64,000 nucleotides of DNA. Origin: Plenodomus lindquistii (taxonomy: Eukaryota; Ascomycota; Dothideomycetes; Pleosporales; Leptosphaeriaceae). The translations under genes were made by a program, and so were the position numbers. The stretch lies in assembly GCA_025504975.1 (NCBI GenBank), contig JANUWI010000020.1, positions 186,001 through 250,000 on the forward strand. Direction: 5' to 3'. A model generated the notes under the pieces. It was not told the origin of the DNA and made no database searches. It was given only the letters and a program-made list of their open reading frames with translations. Positions 12,300 through 23,393 of this stretch are shown piece after piece; position 1 is the stretch's first letter; each line of letters opens with the position of its first letter.

Positions 12300-12911
12300 T
12301 TGTAGTGGGTATAGGTGGCGGCGGCAATGTAAAGGATTGATCTCCTAATGATCTTGTGCACGATGTGCTAATATTTGCTGTCCGTTGGTTGGTAAACTAT
12401 CCTAGGCTTTTTGCAGGCGCATATATCCGCTCCGCTTTGTTTGAATTATACAGGCGCAATCCTGGCACATGCATGCACTGGATTATTGGTAGTGATGAAG
12501 CTGCATTTGTGGCTTGTAGGATTTCGAGCTTGCAATATTTGGGATAATTATTTGCCTCCAGCAAAAAGCCGCAAATCGCCTTAGGGGCAGCTCGCAGCGT
12601 ATGCCATGTCTGCGACCTGGACATGGGAGCATAGATGGGACATCATGATTGAAGTGCGGCTTTTTCAATCTGCACCTAAAAGGAGGGGCTTGTTTCTAAT
12701 CTTGGTGCATGGCTCTGCTGACACGAAATCGCCGTTTGATAGGGTAGCATACGCTACGGGGCTTATGCGAGAGGTGATTTCCCAGGATGTCACCTTGGTC
12801 AAGCGCGAGGGGCAAGATCACTACCCAGACTACGATTGGTCGCTTGACGACGAGAAGTCTAGGTGCGTGAATGATTGGCTAGAGAAGGCTTTGTGCGGAG
12901 TTAGAACTTAG
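12300..12911 (+). pseudogene. alpha/beta-hydrolase-like C-terminal fragment
   Basis: The frame at about 12606-12911 contains LFLILVHGSADTKSPF followed by DVTLVKREGQDHYPDYDW. This pattern resembles the C-terminal part of alpha/beta hydrolases of the prolyl-oligopeptidase type, where an HG.AD strand is followed by the catalytic Asp region and then the His. The DHYPD segment could carry that His. No nucleophile elbow (GxSxG) is visible upstream. The preceding piece at 12356-12547 (VLIFAVRWLVNYPRLF) could be the same gene in decay. I take it as a broken relic. Confidence 0.35.
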
Positions 12912-12919
12912 GATAGGTA

Positions 12920-13530
12920 GGTAGCTGCGTGTTGGGTCCCCGAGCTGGAGCCTTCATGCCTGATCCCCATCCAATAGTTAAGGTTCGATTGATTGATTTA
13001 CCCGCTCGTGGACTTGCCCATGCGAAGCGCTGGTGAAGATTTGCGTGATGTTGATGAGCAACGTTGATGAGCAACTAATGGATGCCATACCATGGGTGCT
13101 ACCTGTCACTGAGCGGGGGTCTCGCATATGCATTAGTCCGCTAGACCAGCTGCGCCTAGTGCTCACTGTCGCGGTGCTTTCTGGCCGGCCACCGCTCGGA
13201 CAGGTGATTGCCTTCGATACCACTATTCGGGAGGAGTGACGGGATCTTGCATGTTGAAGAGTAATCCCTCGCGCTTTAAGTCACACATCGAAGTATGCAC
13301 ATATTCGGGTAAAGGTTATGGTGGCAGTGTATCGCTACGTAGCACGTTTCCCCAATTCAGCTGTCCTACGTTGACTCCTAGTACTGAGTTCAACCCACCC
13401 TCTCAGTTCTTTGTTGTTCTGTATAGTATAGTCATAAAATCCTTCAAAGTATAATCGTTCATTGGCTTCAAGCTCTGGCGGTAAGGTTAGTATAGTTCCG
13501 CCTAAATGAACATACTTGCTTTCTCACCCT
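12920..13530. other. no gene supported
   Basis: Only short frames without motifs are present. Confidence 0.35.
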
Positions 13531-13538
13531 TTTCCCGA

Positions 13539-14339
13539 TCAGCTCGTTTTGTGTGCAACGGTGGTAAGTTCGATCGTCCAAGCAAAAAACTTGGGTTCTG
13601 GTTTTGAATGATGTTTCAGGGATTCCGAACTCGAAACCCCCTTGCCATCCGGCAAACCGTTAACGCGGTTGTCATCTTCAGCACCTTTATCGTCGTCGGA
13701 ACCTCGCTCGTCGGCCAGATCTTCCGGCTCCAATTGTTCTTCGTCGATAAAGCTATGGAACTCGGTGTGCTGCGTGGGGGGAGCGTGGGCCTAGTCAACA
13801 AAATTGGAGACGCTAGCATGGGTCTTCTAGTTCTCCACAGTTTGCTTGCCGCCTCCTGACTGCATGTTGACGTGATGGCGTTCCTTTTTCGCCCATGCAA
13901 TCACTTTAGCAAGTGGCGAGTTAATACAGGTTTTCTTTTTGAACTTATCACCTGAGTGTGCATTGGAAAGGAATGTCTTGTTGACTAAGATTACAGAGCC
14001 GTACATTGCGCGGGTTAGCAGGAGAAGGATGCGAGGGAAGTCGTTGAGGATGCCAAGCTTACAAGAGACGGTACAATCTGTAATGACAAACGGCTTGCAT
14101 AGACCGTGGAACCCATTAACTGTAACCACTATGACGGCTGTGACATGTTGCGCTGTGACTTGGTTCCCCTGCGCCTTTAACCTTGGCGGAGAGCACGAGG
14201 CTAATAACCGCCTTGCACAATTTGGGTTGTACTTGGATTTCGAAGCCGGGTTCTGCATGGCATCTCTAGCGATATTAGCAATGATTATGGACGTGTCTTG
14301 ATTATTAGAGAAGTTAACTAGCCGCGGGGTGATTGGCAA
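13539..14339 (-). pseudogene. SF1 (Upf1-like) helicase C-terminal relic
   Basis: On the minus strand, the frame 13827-14339 reads VIVVTVNGFHGLCKPFVIT, then KLGILNDFPRILLLLTRA, then YGSVILVNKTFL. These match in order helicase motif V (TVDGFQG), the following strand, motif VI (RRLNVALTRA) and the final strand (GLxVxGN) of superfamily 1 helicases of the Upf1/AAA_12 type. Key positions have drifted (Q to H in motif V, N to L near motif VI). The frame ends at a stop near 13827, and an acidic tail continues in another frame to 13539. The N-terminal motifs I-IV are missing; the sequence upstream of 14.34 kb is TA-rich. I read this as a truncated, decayed helicase. Confidence 0.5.
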
Positions 14340-14344
14340 CCGGT

Positions 14345-14965
14345 GCAGTAATAATAGGCTTGCTAGGTAGCAGGCTATTTACGGATACAGCGATCTCTTA
14401 GCTATAGCGGTAACGTCTATCCACCTGTAATAGAACAACTGCTGTAACAGAATAACATCCTCTTCTTTGCTACCTAAAAGGCGCTAACGCAGTTATATAA
14501 GATTAAACGCGTGGTGCATTAATAGGTTAGCTAATCTTTTACACTCTACTACATTTAAAGTCAAAAATTACAGCATTCTTGAGCTTGTTGTTGGAGGTTC
14601 TATTCGCGACAATCATTCGCGTCTAAGCTGTTTGCCCCTGCTAGGTCACACAAGGTAGCACGTTCTCGAGTTTTAGAACTATAGTGCAAAGGTCTCATCA
14701 CAAAAGTCCTCATTCTAAAGCTCTGGTAGCATATCGCATCTGTGATGAGAAATCTGAGAGTATCTCTGATCGAGAGGGAGATTGCAACGGAGCTCGGCCG
14801 GCAGCTAATTAAGCGTGCTATGTCATCATGTATTGAAAGATGCGCTATACTCAATCCAGCTCACACGGGCTCCTTAATCATGCTATTTTTAGCTTACGTT
14901 TGTCCGCCGCAGCGAGCTGTAGATGTTCGCGTTGTGCAGCATCCATTAACATCACTATAGTAAGT
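14345..14965. other. TA-rich flank of the transposase relic
   Basis: The sequence is rich in TAG, CTA and TTA words. It may include the 5' end of the transposon whose transposase follows, but I could not find matching terminal inverted repeats. Confidence 0.3.
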
Positions 14966-14969
14966 AGCT

Positions 14970-16751
14970 ATGGATCCAGCTAGCCTAGCGTTAGCGCAGA
15001 ACCTACCTGTGAGTGTGCGTAGGAACTATACTGCTCTAGCAGAACGTAGCGACGTCCCTGTGTCCCGTACCACTGTGTGGTATTGTGCGAAGGGACAACC
15101 GTCGCGACGGACGAAGGCCTAACGCTAGCAGTACCTTACGCCGTTAGAAGAAGAGGCCTTCGTCCGGCACATAATTAAATCAGCAGCTCTTAGATTTCCC
15201 CTGCGGATTAAGGACATACCTGCCCTAGCCTTTAGCATCGCCTGCAGGCGATCCGCGACGAAAGCGATCAAGCCGCTGAACAAGAACTGGCCCTAGGCCT
15301 TCGCGAAGCGCCGTCTAGAACTCGCGCGGAGAAATAACAGGGTAATGGACTGGAATCGTTACGACAATAACATACACGACAAGGTGACACACTAGTTCAA
15401 GGTAATTGGACTAGAGCTTTATAGGCCGGATATACTGCCGGAGAACGTGTATAACATGGACGAGACAGGAGTAATGCTTTCTATGCTAGGCTCTGTTAAA
15501 GTTCTAGTAGGTAAGGATAACTAAAGAGACTATAGAGGCGCTGGCGTAAAGCAGACGATGGTGACTGCCGTTAAGTGCGTGTCAGCAAGTAGTAAGTATC
15601 TAAACCTAATAATCATCTAGCTAGCCTCTACTTATTAGAGTAACTGGACCACGTACCCGACCCTAGGTTGGGTCTATGCATTCTTGGAGTCTAGCTACAA
15701 CGACTCCTACCTTAGCTTAGAGTAGATGAAACAAGTGTTCGACCCCTAAACCAAGGCACGAGCTAACTAGAAACCACGAGTGCTAATATGCGACGGCTTT
15801 AGCACACATAAGACCCTGGAAATACTCGAGTTCTGCTTTGAAAACAACATTACTCTGTGCTGACTTCCCTCTCATACCTCTCACAAGCTCCAACCCTGCG
15901 ATGTTGCGGTCTTTGCTCTACTAAAGACCGCCTATCGCGACTAGGTAGAACGGCTATACCGGGGAGGAATAACTACGATAAACAAGGAGCATTTCACTAC
16001 TCTATACTATCCTGTAAGAGAGCGGGCGATGACTAAAAAGAACATACTCGCAGGATGGGCCAAATCTGGTTTGTTCCCTTTTAACCTAGACAGAGTACTC
16101 AGAGACACCGTAAAGCCGGTCCCTAACGCACTTACCATACTACCTATCCGTGCAGGCTGCGAAGGGAGTGGACCACACCCAAAAAACACGATCGCCCAGA
16201 CTCTAGTGACTCTAGTATCGTCAGAGGCTCTTGCGTCGCTGCTTACCCTAGTCAAGTAAGATCCTTACGACGAGATAAGTACAACGCGACATCGGAAGCT
16301 CGTGCAGAAGCTCGCTAACGCTGCTGAAGTATCCTTTGCCTAGCAGGCCCTTAATTAAGACCAGATTCAGTTCCTATTGAAGATGAACGATGAAGCTAGA
16401 ACTCGCCGGAAGACAAAGTCGGAGATCCTTGGGAAGGGGAAGGCGAGGGTAATGAGCTACGAGGATATTGAAGCAGCACAAGCGAAGCGTGCTAAGCAGG
16501 ACGCGAACAAAGAAGCGCAAGGCAAGAGAAAACGCGGTCGGCTAAAGCGCATTGCGGTAGAGGCAGTAGTAGAGGCAGTGGTAGAGGGAGAGGGAGAGGC
16601 AGAGGCTACCGCAGACAATGGAACACGTAAGAAGCTCAAACGTGCTGCACAAGAGGCCGAAGAAGCCTTGGAGCTACAGGCAAGTGTAATACACGTTATA
16701 GAAGAGAGTGCGCTGGAACTTTATAGAGCCCCAGTCGCGCACATGTGGTAG
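14970..16751 (+). pseudogene. pogo/Tigger-type (DDE_1) transposase pseudogene, RIP-like
   Basis: From ATG at 14970 one frame can be read for 594 codons to a stop at 16749-16751 with no frameshift, but about 15 in-frame stops interrupt it. The protein is of the fungal pogo (Fot1-like, DDE_1) kind. It shows an N-terminal HTH region, then NVYNMDETG (first catalytic Asp), then RVLICDGFSTH (second Asp), SHKLQPCDVAVFALLKTAY, AGWAKSGLFPFN, and a basic tail with SYEDIEAAQAKRAKQ. Where the original residue can be guessed the stops stand for Gln (CAG/CAA), Trp (TGG) or Arg (CGA), so all are explained by C-to-T change on one strand or the other. That is the signature expected of RIP. The element cannot make transposase. 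Confidence 0.85.
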
Positions 16752-16754
16752 CAG

Positions 16755-17480
16755 AGGTTGTCGTTAGGAGGTTACTCGCTTGAACTCATGCTTCGCGTGA
16801 CTTGTATACGCATAGTAATGTCCATCCCGCATCCTGTAGTTAAGAAAACGCTTCACAGAGATTCAAATGTCATCTGGGCACTCCACTACTTGTCTAGCAC
16901 CAGATATAGATTACATCATCGCCGATAAACCTCAGATGTGGGCATTCCGAGGGAGCTTCCGAGCTAGCCACGTGATGGCTATCTTTAGTGTCTAGCGTGC
17001 GCGTGCGCGTGCACGTGCACTTTTGCTGTACCTTTTCTATAGTTGGTGTTACTAAAGCTGGAAGCTATGTGGGAGCAGTTTAGCATTCTACCACACCACA
17101 ATTATCAAGGATTTTGCACCATTGAGGAGTTTCGCATACGTTCTGATGTTTGATCCAATTAAGGCATGCCACAGCCTTGTGTCTAACGTCCAGGCGCATG
17201 CACTCAGCCATGCCTACCCCGCCCAAGTTGCCATGCGACACTCTTACTACACTTTACAGCAGTGAGCGCCCGCCTTAGCTTGAAACGAGATCGCAGTCTG
17301 CAGCTCTGTAATGCGATAATACAGTGCGGTGCACCCCTGCTCTTCCTTTTCCTATTGCTAATGCTTAGGGTGCGAAGGTTCTGCTAGACGGCCTTGTTGC
17401 CTCACGCTCTTGCTGCTAGGCTGCTGCGTTGAGCCTCCTGCGTTTCGTTCCTGCTACATGCGCCGACCCTGCACCCGTAC
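16755..17480. other. intergenic region upstream of the HET-NLR gene
   Basis: No gene is seen. It holds an alternating purine-pyrimidine tract (GCGTGCGCGTGCGCGTGCAC, about 16997-17020) that could adopt Z-DNA, and presumably the promoter of the following gene. Confidence 0.4.
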
Positions 17481-17486
17481 AAAGCG

Positions 17487-20400
17487 ATGCGTCTTCTCAA
17501 GTATAAAGAAAACGAAGATCTCTCTATCACCGAGTTTAACGAAGACACAAAGCCGTCGTATGCGATACTTTCCCACAGGTGGGGAGCGGAAGCGGACGAG
17601 GTAACCTTCGAAGACGTGGTAGAGAACACAGGCAAGAACAAGCCTGGTTATGCGAAGATTCGTTTCTGTGGCGAACAAGCTCAACGAGATGGTTTGCAGT
17701 ACTTCTGGGTCGATACCTGCTGCATCAACAGGGCAAACAAGGCTGAGCTGTCGCTGGCTATCCAGTCCATGTTTCGCTGGTACCGCAGCTCGGCTCGATG
17801 TTATGTCTACTTGTCAGATGTCTCGAGCCAACCTCTGGACACCACCCTAGCGTGCAACCCGCAGGCATTAGAGTTGCAGAGAACCAATCAGTTTACTTGG
17901 ATCTGGATATTACTATTTATCCATCCTGTGTTTCGCTGGTATCACGTCATGCTTCAACGTTTCTTTGTCTTATTAAACGTTTCCGGTCCGCAAGCATACG
18001 AATCTAAGGAGGTCCAAAAAAGCGAATGGTTCACCCGAGGCTGGACACTCCAGGAGCTTCTCGCACCGAGCTCGGTCGAGTTCTTCTCACGAGAATGGGA
18101 GAAGCTTGGCGATAAAAGATCGCTAATGCAGCAAGTGCAAGAGGTCACAGGCATACCGCGTCTAGCGCTGCAAGGAGCTTCGTTATCTGAATTCAGCATC
18201 AATAAGCGGTTGCGGTGGATTGAACATCGGCGTACCACGCATCCAGAGGACAAGGTGTACTCACTGTTAGGTGTTGTTGATGTCGACCTGGCACCATGCT
18301 ATGGCGAAGGTGTGGATGGAGCGTTTAGGCGACTTCACGACGAGATCGATAAGACAAAACGATGTATCCAAGACCTGTGTAGCACCAACTCGCATGCCGA
18401 CAAGAAGCGCATTCAGGATACGAAGGGCGGATTGCTGAAAGACTCATACCGCTGGGTCCTTCACAACGATAGTTTCCGGCAATGGCACGAAGACCCGCAC
18501 AGCCGGCTGCTGTGGATCAAGGGCGACCCTGGCAAGGGCAAGACGATGCTGCTTTGTGGTATTATCGACGAGCTGCAGGCGTCGAGTGCGATCACAAAGA
18601 CAGATACAGTATCCTACTTCTTCTGCCAGGCTACCGACGCGCGCATCAACAGCGCCACAGCCGTGCTACGTGGGCTGCTGTACATGCTCGTGAAACAGCA
18701 CCCATCGCTTGCATCGCACGTCCGCAAAAAGTACGACGAGGCGGGCAAGAACCTGTTCGAGGATGCAAACGCGTGGGTTGCGCTAGTGGACATCTTCACG
18801 GAGGTGCTGCGGGACCCGAGCTTGACTACTACGTACCTGGTCGTCGACGCGCTGGACGAGTGCGTTACTGACCTGCCAAAGCTGCTTGACTTTGTCGCAA
18901 CGCAGTCGTCTGCCTCTTCCCGCGTCAAGTGGATTGTCTCTAGCCGCAACTGGCCAGAGATCGAGGCACGCCTAGAGCAGGCAGGCCACAATGTCAGGCT
19001 AAGCCTCGAGCTTAATGCGGCGTCTGTGTCGACCGCAGTCCAAACCTATATTAAGCAAAAGGTATCTAAGCTCGCGCAGCAGAACAAGTATGATGAACCA
19101 ACTCAACGCGCCGTGCTCGAGCATCTAACGTCGAATGCGAACGACACCTTCCTCTGGGTAGCGCTGGTGTGTCAGCACCTTCAAGCGACGGCGAAGCGAA
19201 ATGTTCTGAGGAAGCTGGAATTGTTCCTGCCTGGACTAGACGCCCTGTACGAGCGGATGATGCAGCAGATCAGCACGACGGATGATGCCGAGCTCTGCAA
19301 GCAGGTGCTAGCTGCGGTCGCACTCGTGTATCGGCCAATCACGCTCAAGGAGCTAGTGACCCTTGTCGAACCGCTTGAAGGCATGGCCGACGACCTAGAG
19401 TTACAGGAGGTTATCAGCCTTTGCGGCTCGTTCCTTACCTTACGAGAGCAGACTGTGTACTTTGTGCACCAGTCAGCTAAGGACTTTCTCCTTGCCAAAG
19501 CAGCCCAAGACATTTTCCCAGCCGGACGAGAGACTGTCCATCATGCTATCTTCGCCAGATCACTTCAAATCATGTCCACAACCCTACGACGGGACATGTA
19601 TGGCCTGAAAGCGCTAGGCACGCCTATCAACGACGTTGAGATGCCTACGCCAGACCCGCTAGCAGCGTTGCGCTACTCGTGTGTTCACTGGGTCGAGCAT
19701 CTATGCGACTCGAATTCTACGTCTTATGCGACCAATGCAGAATGTCTGCGAGACGGAGGCGTTGTTGATAGATTCTTGAGGGAAAAGTGTCTGTACTGGC
19801 TGGAATCTCTTAGCCTTTGCAAGAGCATGTCGAAAGGCGTAGTCTCGGTGAGGGAGCTACAGATGTTAGTGCAGGTATGTCTACAACAAGTGACCTACAA
19901 GACGTTCTTCATACTGACAGTGGCTGGGGACAGGGGGAGGCAACTTTATTCGCACAGCTTGTATACGACGTGTATCGGTTCGTCATGTACCACAAACAAG
20001 CGATCGAGAGTAGCCCTCTTCAGGCATATGGATCTGCGCTGCTGTTCAGTCCAAAGCAGAGTGTAGTAAGAAATCTGTTCCAGCACGAAGAGCTAGAAGA
20101 CATCGCTCTAAAGCCCGGCATGAGTGACGGCTGGAGCTCGTGCCTGCAGACGCTTGAGGGCCATAGCCATTATGTCACCTCGGTGGCCTTCTCGCACGAC
20201 TCGACGCGGCTGGCGTCAGCGTCCGAGGACAAGACTATTAAGATCTGGGATGCAAGCAGCGGCGCGTGCGTGCAGACGCTCGAGGGCCATAGCGATGCGG
20301 TCTTCTTGGTGGCCTTCTCGCACGACTCGACGCGGCTGGCGTCAGCGTCCGAGGACAAGACTATTAAGATCTGGGATGCAAGCAGCGGCGCGTGCGTGCA

Positions 20401-22221
20401 GACGCTCGAGGGCCATAGCGATGCGGTCTTCTTGGTGGCCTTCTCGCACGACTCGACGCGGCTGGCGTCAGCGTCCGCGGACAAGACTATTAAGATCTGG
20501 GATGCAAGCAGCGGCGCGTGCGTGCAGACGCTCGAGGGCCATAGCGATGCGGTCTTCTTGGTGGCCTTCTCGCACGACTCGACGCGGCTGGCGTCAGCGT
20601 CCGCGGACAAGACTATTAAGATCTGGGATGCAAGCAGCGGCGCGTGCGTGCAGACGCTCGAGGGCCATAGCGATATGGTCAGCTCGGTGGCCTTCTCGCA
20701 CAACTCGACGCGGCTGGCGTCAGCGTCCTACGACAGCACTATTAAGATCTGGGATGCAAGCAGCGGCGCGTGCGTGCAGACGCTCGAGGGCCATAGCGAT
20801 GCGGTCTTCTTGGTGGCCTTCTCGCACGACTCGACGCGGCTGGCGTCAGCGTCCGCGGACAAGACTATTAAGATCTGGGATGCAAGCAGCGGCGCGTGCG
20901 TGCAGACGCTCGAGGGCCATAGCGATATGGTCAGCTCGGTGGCCTTCTCGCACAACTCGACGCGGCTGGCGTCAGCGTCCTACGACAGGACTATTAAGAT
21001 CTGGGATGCAAGCAGCGGCGCGTGCGTGCAGACGCTCGAGGGCCATAGCGATATGGTCAGCTCGGTAGCCTTCTTGCACGACTCGACGCGGCTGGCGTCA
21101 GCGTCCCGGGACAAGACTATCAAGATCTGGGATGCAAGCAGCGGCGCGTGCGTGCAGACGCTCGAGGGCCATAGCGATATAGTCAGCTCGGTGGCCTTCT
21201 CGCACAACTCGACGCGGCTGGCGTCAGCGTCCGAGGACAGGACTATTAAGATCTGGGATGCAAGCAGCGGCGCGTGCGTGCAGACGCTCGAGGGCCATAG
21301 CGATATAGTCAGCTCGGTGGCCTTCTCGCACAACTCGACGCGGCTGGCGTCAGCGTCCGAGGACAGGACTATTAAGATCTGGGATGCAAGCAGCGGCGCG
21401 TGCGTGCAGACGCTCGAGGGCCATAGCCATTATGTCACCTCGGTGGCCTTCTCGCACGACTCGACGCGGCTGGCGTCAGCGTCCTACGACAGGACTATTA
21501 AGATCTGGGATGCAAGCAGCGGCGCGTGCGTGCAGACGCTCGAGGGCCATAGCGATATGGTCAGCTCGGTAGCCTTCTGCACGACTCGACGCGGCTGGCG
21601 TCAACGTCCGAGGACAAGACTATCAAGATCTGGGATGCAAGCAGCGGCGCGTGCGTGCAGACGCTCGAGGGCCATAGCGATGCGGTCTTCTTGGTGGCCT
21701 TCTCGCACGACTCGACGCGGCTGGCGTCAGCGTCCTACGACAGCACTATTAAGATCTGGGATGCAAGCAGCGGCGCGTGCGTGCAGACGCTCGAGGGCCA
21801 TAGCGATATGGTCAGCTCGGTAGCCTTCTTGCACGACTCGACGCGGCTGGCGTCAGCGTCCCGGGACAAGACTATCAAGATCTGGGATGCAAGCAGCGGT
21901 GCGTGTGTGCAGACGCTTGAGGCTAGCAAGACTCTTTTCAACTTGTCATTTGATGCTGCTAGCTCATGTCTCCTTACTGAAATTGGATCTGTTGATGTTA
22001 GTGCATCTATAGGTTCTGGTGCAGAGAGTGTCACGGTACTTCAGCGTCCCCAGTACCTAGACGCGGGCGTCAGCTCTGACGATACATGGATTACCTATAA
22101 CGGCAAGCACCTGCTCTGGTTACCTCCCGAGTATCGACCATCATGCTCGTCTGTGTGTGGGAACATGATTGGGATGGGTGTAAGATCAGGAAGAGTATGG
22201 GTTTGTAGTATCAATCTCTAA
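17487..22221 (+). CDS. HET-NACHT-WD40 protein (HNWD, NLR-like) with frameshift in the repeats
   Basis: The product belongs to the fungal STAND/NLR-like proteins that control heterokaryon incompatibility, of the HET-D/E/R kind known from Podospora. Exon 1 (17487-19874) encodes the HET domain from the first residue (MRLLKY, then YAILSHRW, FWVDTCCI, RGWTLQELLAP). It is followed by a NACHT NTPase with Walker A GDPGKGKT at residues 346-353 and Walker B LVVDALDE at about 451-458. A 59-base intron (19875-19933, GTATGT...CAG, branch CTGAC) leads in phase into exon 2 (VYRFVMYHK, SALLFSP), 14 WD40 repeats and a conserved C-terminal tail (LLWLPPEYRPS). One T is missing near 21578 in repeat 12, so as given the frame shifts and stops at 21823. 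Restoring one base would give about 1558 residues. In the known family the repeats recognise a non-self partner and the HET domain triggers cell death. Here that role is inferred. Confidence 0.9.
19875..19933 (+). other. intron of the HNWD gene
   Basis: Donor GTATGT, a CTGAC branch-like site and acceptor GACAG join the two reading frames in phase 0. A second phase-compatible acceptor lies at 19957. I prefer the first because it keeps GEATLFAQLVYDVYRF, in which the residues before VYRFVMYHK align with family members. Confidence 0.7.
20142..21912 (+). repeat. 14-unit WD40 minisatellite, 126-base period
   Basis: Fourteen head-to-tail units of 126 bases (42 codons) encode blades of the form TLEGHS-xxx-VAFSH-D/N-STRLASAS-xD-x-TIKIWDASSGACVQ. 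Between units almost every difference falls at a few codons. After EGHS the sequence is DAVFLV, DMVSSV, DIVSSV or HYVTSV; D alternates with N; and the later loop is EDK, ADK, YDS, YDR, RDK or EDR. These are the exposed positions known to vary in HNWD repeats. Repeat 12 carries a one-base deletion and a unique Ala-to-Thr change. Confidence 0.95.
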
Positions 22222-22335
22222 ATACTCTCCTATGCGTGTATCTTAATACATACTAATTCGTCTGCTTTGTAATGTTGTTTTCTCTTTTTTTTTCTTATAA
22301 ACCCTATTTTATTAAGGGGGACAGGGATGCTCATG

Positions 22336-22517
22336 TGTTGTACGTACACGGTGCTCAGCCAACGCTGTACCCACTTGATCTCGGAATCCTCCGTGAAGAT
22401 CCCCTGCTTCTGCCCACGTGATCCCACGTAGCAAGGGTATATATAGTACAATCTCTTCCTAGCTAGCAATACAATGATCTATCTCCCGATTATTCCTGAG
22501 CACCCATTTCTACAACA
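22336..22517 (+). mobile_element. solo LTR of the copia family
   Basis: This 182-base copy begins TGTTG and ends CAACA. It is flanked by a perfect 5-base duplication TCATG (22331-22335 and 22518-22522). It matches the LTRs of the complete copia element at 25826-32497 in the opposite window orientation, with scattered differences. It contains the same TATATATA core-promoter-like box. It lies 115 bases after the HNWD stop codon and could influence that gene's 3' end. Confidence 0.93.
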
Positions 22518-22522
22518 TCATG

Positions 22523-22953
22523 TATATATATGCGTTGGTCTTGCCACGTCGAAATTTCGAGAAACTTCAAGGAAGCCTAACAGTCGCGGCTATACAACAC
22601 TAACATAGCAGTCACGTGTTAGCGCTACCAGCGTTCAAGGAGTTTTCTTAAACAAGTAGGAGCGGGCACTAAGCTCTGCATCTTACTAGCGCATGTGATA
22701 CACTAAGCTAAAGCTTAATTGGTGAGTTCTTAGACGATATCTTAGTCACGTGCGCGAGCGCACTGCTTATGATGCCTAAGCTAGGCTAAAGGATACTATA
22801 CGCAGCTGCCTAATAACTAAGTAAGATATAGGGTATGCAAAGAATGTGCACAGCGACCTTAGCGAGAATTAGCAATTGCTCTAATTGGTTAGTGGAGAGC
22901 CGAAGTACCAATAGGGGGTAGGACCCCGCATAAACAGAGCGATACTTGTAGCT
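22523..22953. other. TA-rich sequence between two solo LTRs, no gene
   Basis: Composition is rich in CTA, TAG and TTA words, as in RIP-affected DNA. No frame or repeat end was recognised. Confidence 0.4.
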
Positions 22954-22958
22954 CTGCA

Positions 22959-23388
22959 TGTGACAAAGCCACATGACGTTACTATCATGACCTCAGCCAC
23001 AAGCCTCCTCGGGAGCCACCCCCATCCTCACAGTACAGCTTATCAAGAATAGGGACTATCCCGATTACTATCTGAAGCCTACCCGTATTAAGGCAGTCTC
23101 TACGCACACAGGGATCCTCATTCCATCAATAAGGATATGCCAACTCAGCAGAAGGAAGGCAAGATTTGTGGGATACCGAAAGGGATCTGATAGGGCTCAG
23201 AAATGGCTCCGAACCATCATGTATATAATGTGTTTCTTCTGTAGCTTAGTAGAGGCATACTTTTCTTGTCCTTTCGTACAAGGCCTATAGGAATATAAGT
23301 TACTTGGCTTCTTGATTATCGCGCACTCCCATATGCCTCTGAGATGATTCGGATCCCTTTCGGTACCTCTATTACCTGAGCCATTACA
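22959..23388 (+). mobile_element. solo LTR, family 2, diverged copy
   Basis: This 430-base element starts TGTGACAAAG and ends CCATTACA. It is flanked by a perfect 5-base duplication CTGCA (22954-22958 and 23389-23393). It is a diverged copy of the elements at 24129-24544 and 33373-33789, sharing the first 16 bases and a block around TTTCTTGTCC and CCTTTCGTACAAGGCCTATA. The TG...CA ends and 5-base duplication identify it as an LTR. No internal region of this retrotransposon is in the window. Confidence 0.9.
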
Positions 23389-23393
23389 CTGCA

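Noticed and set aside
17939..17994. A possible intron removing part of the HET insertion.
   Set aside because: The GTATCA...AAG span is 56 bases and would shift the frame, and the donor is weak.
20124..21333. Long open frames in other frames and on the minus strand over the WD40 array (Arg/Trp-rich plus-strand frame; repeated minus-strand frames).
   Set aside because: They arise because a 126-base repeat keeps every frame periodic. Only the WD40 frame has a known fold and joins the upstream exon.
20142..21912. A regular direct-repeat array that might suggest CRISPR.
   Set aside because: The repeats are coding WD40 units without unique spacers, in a fungal genome.
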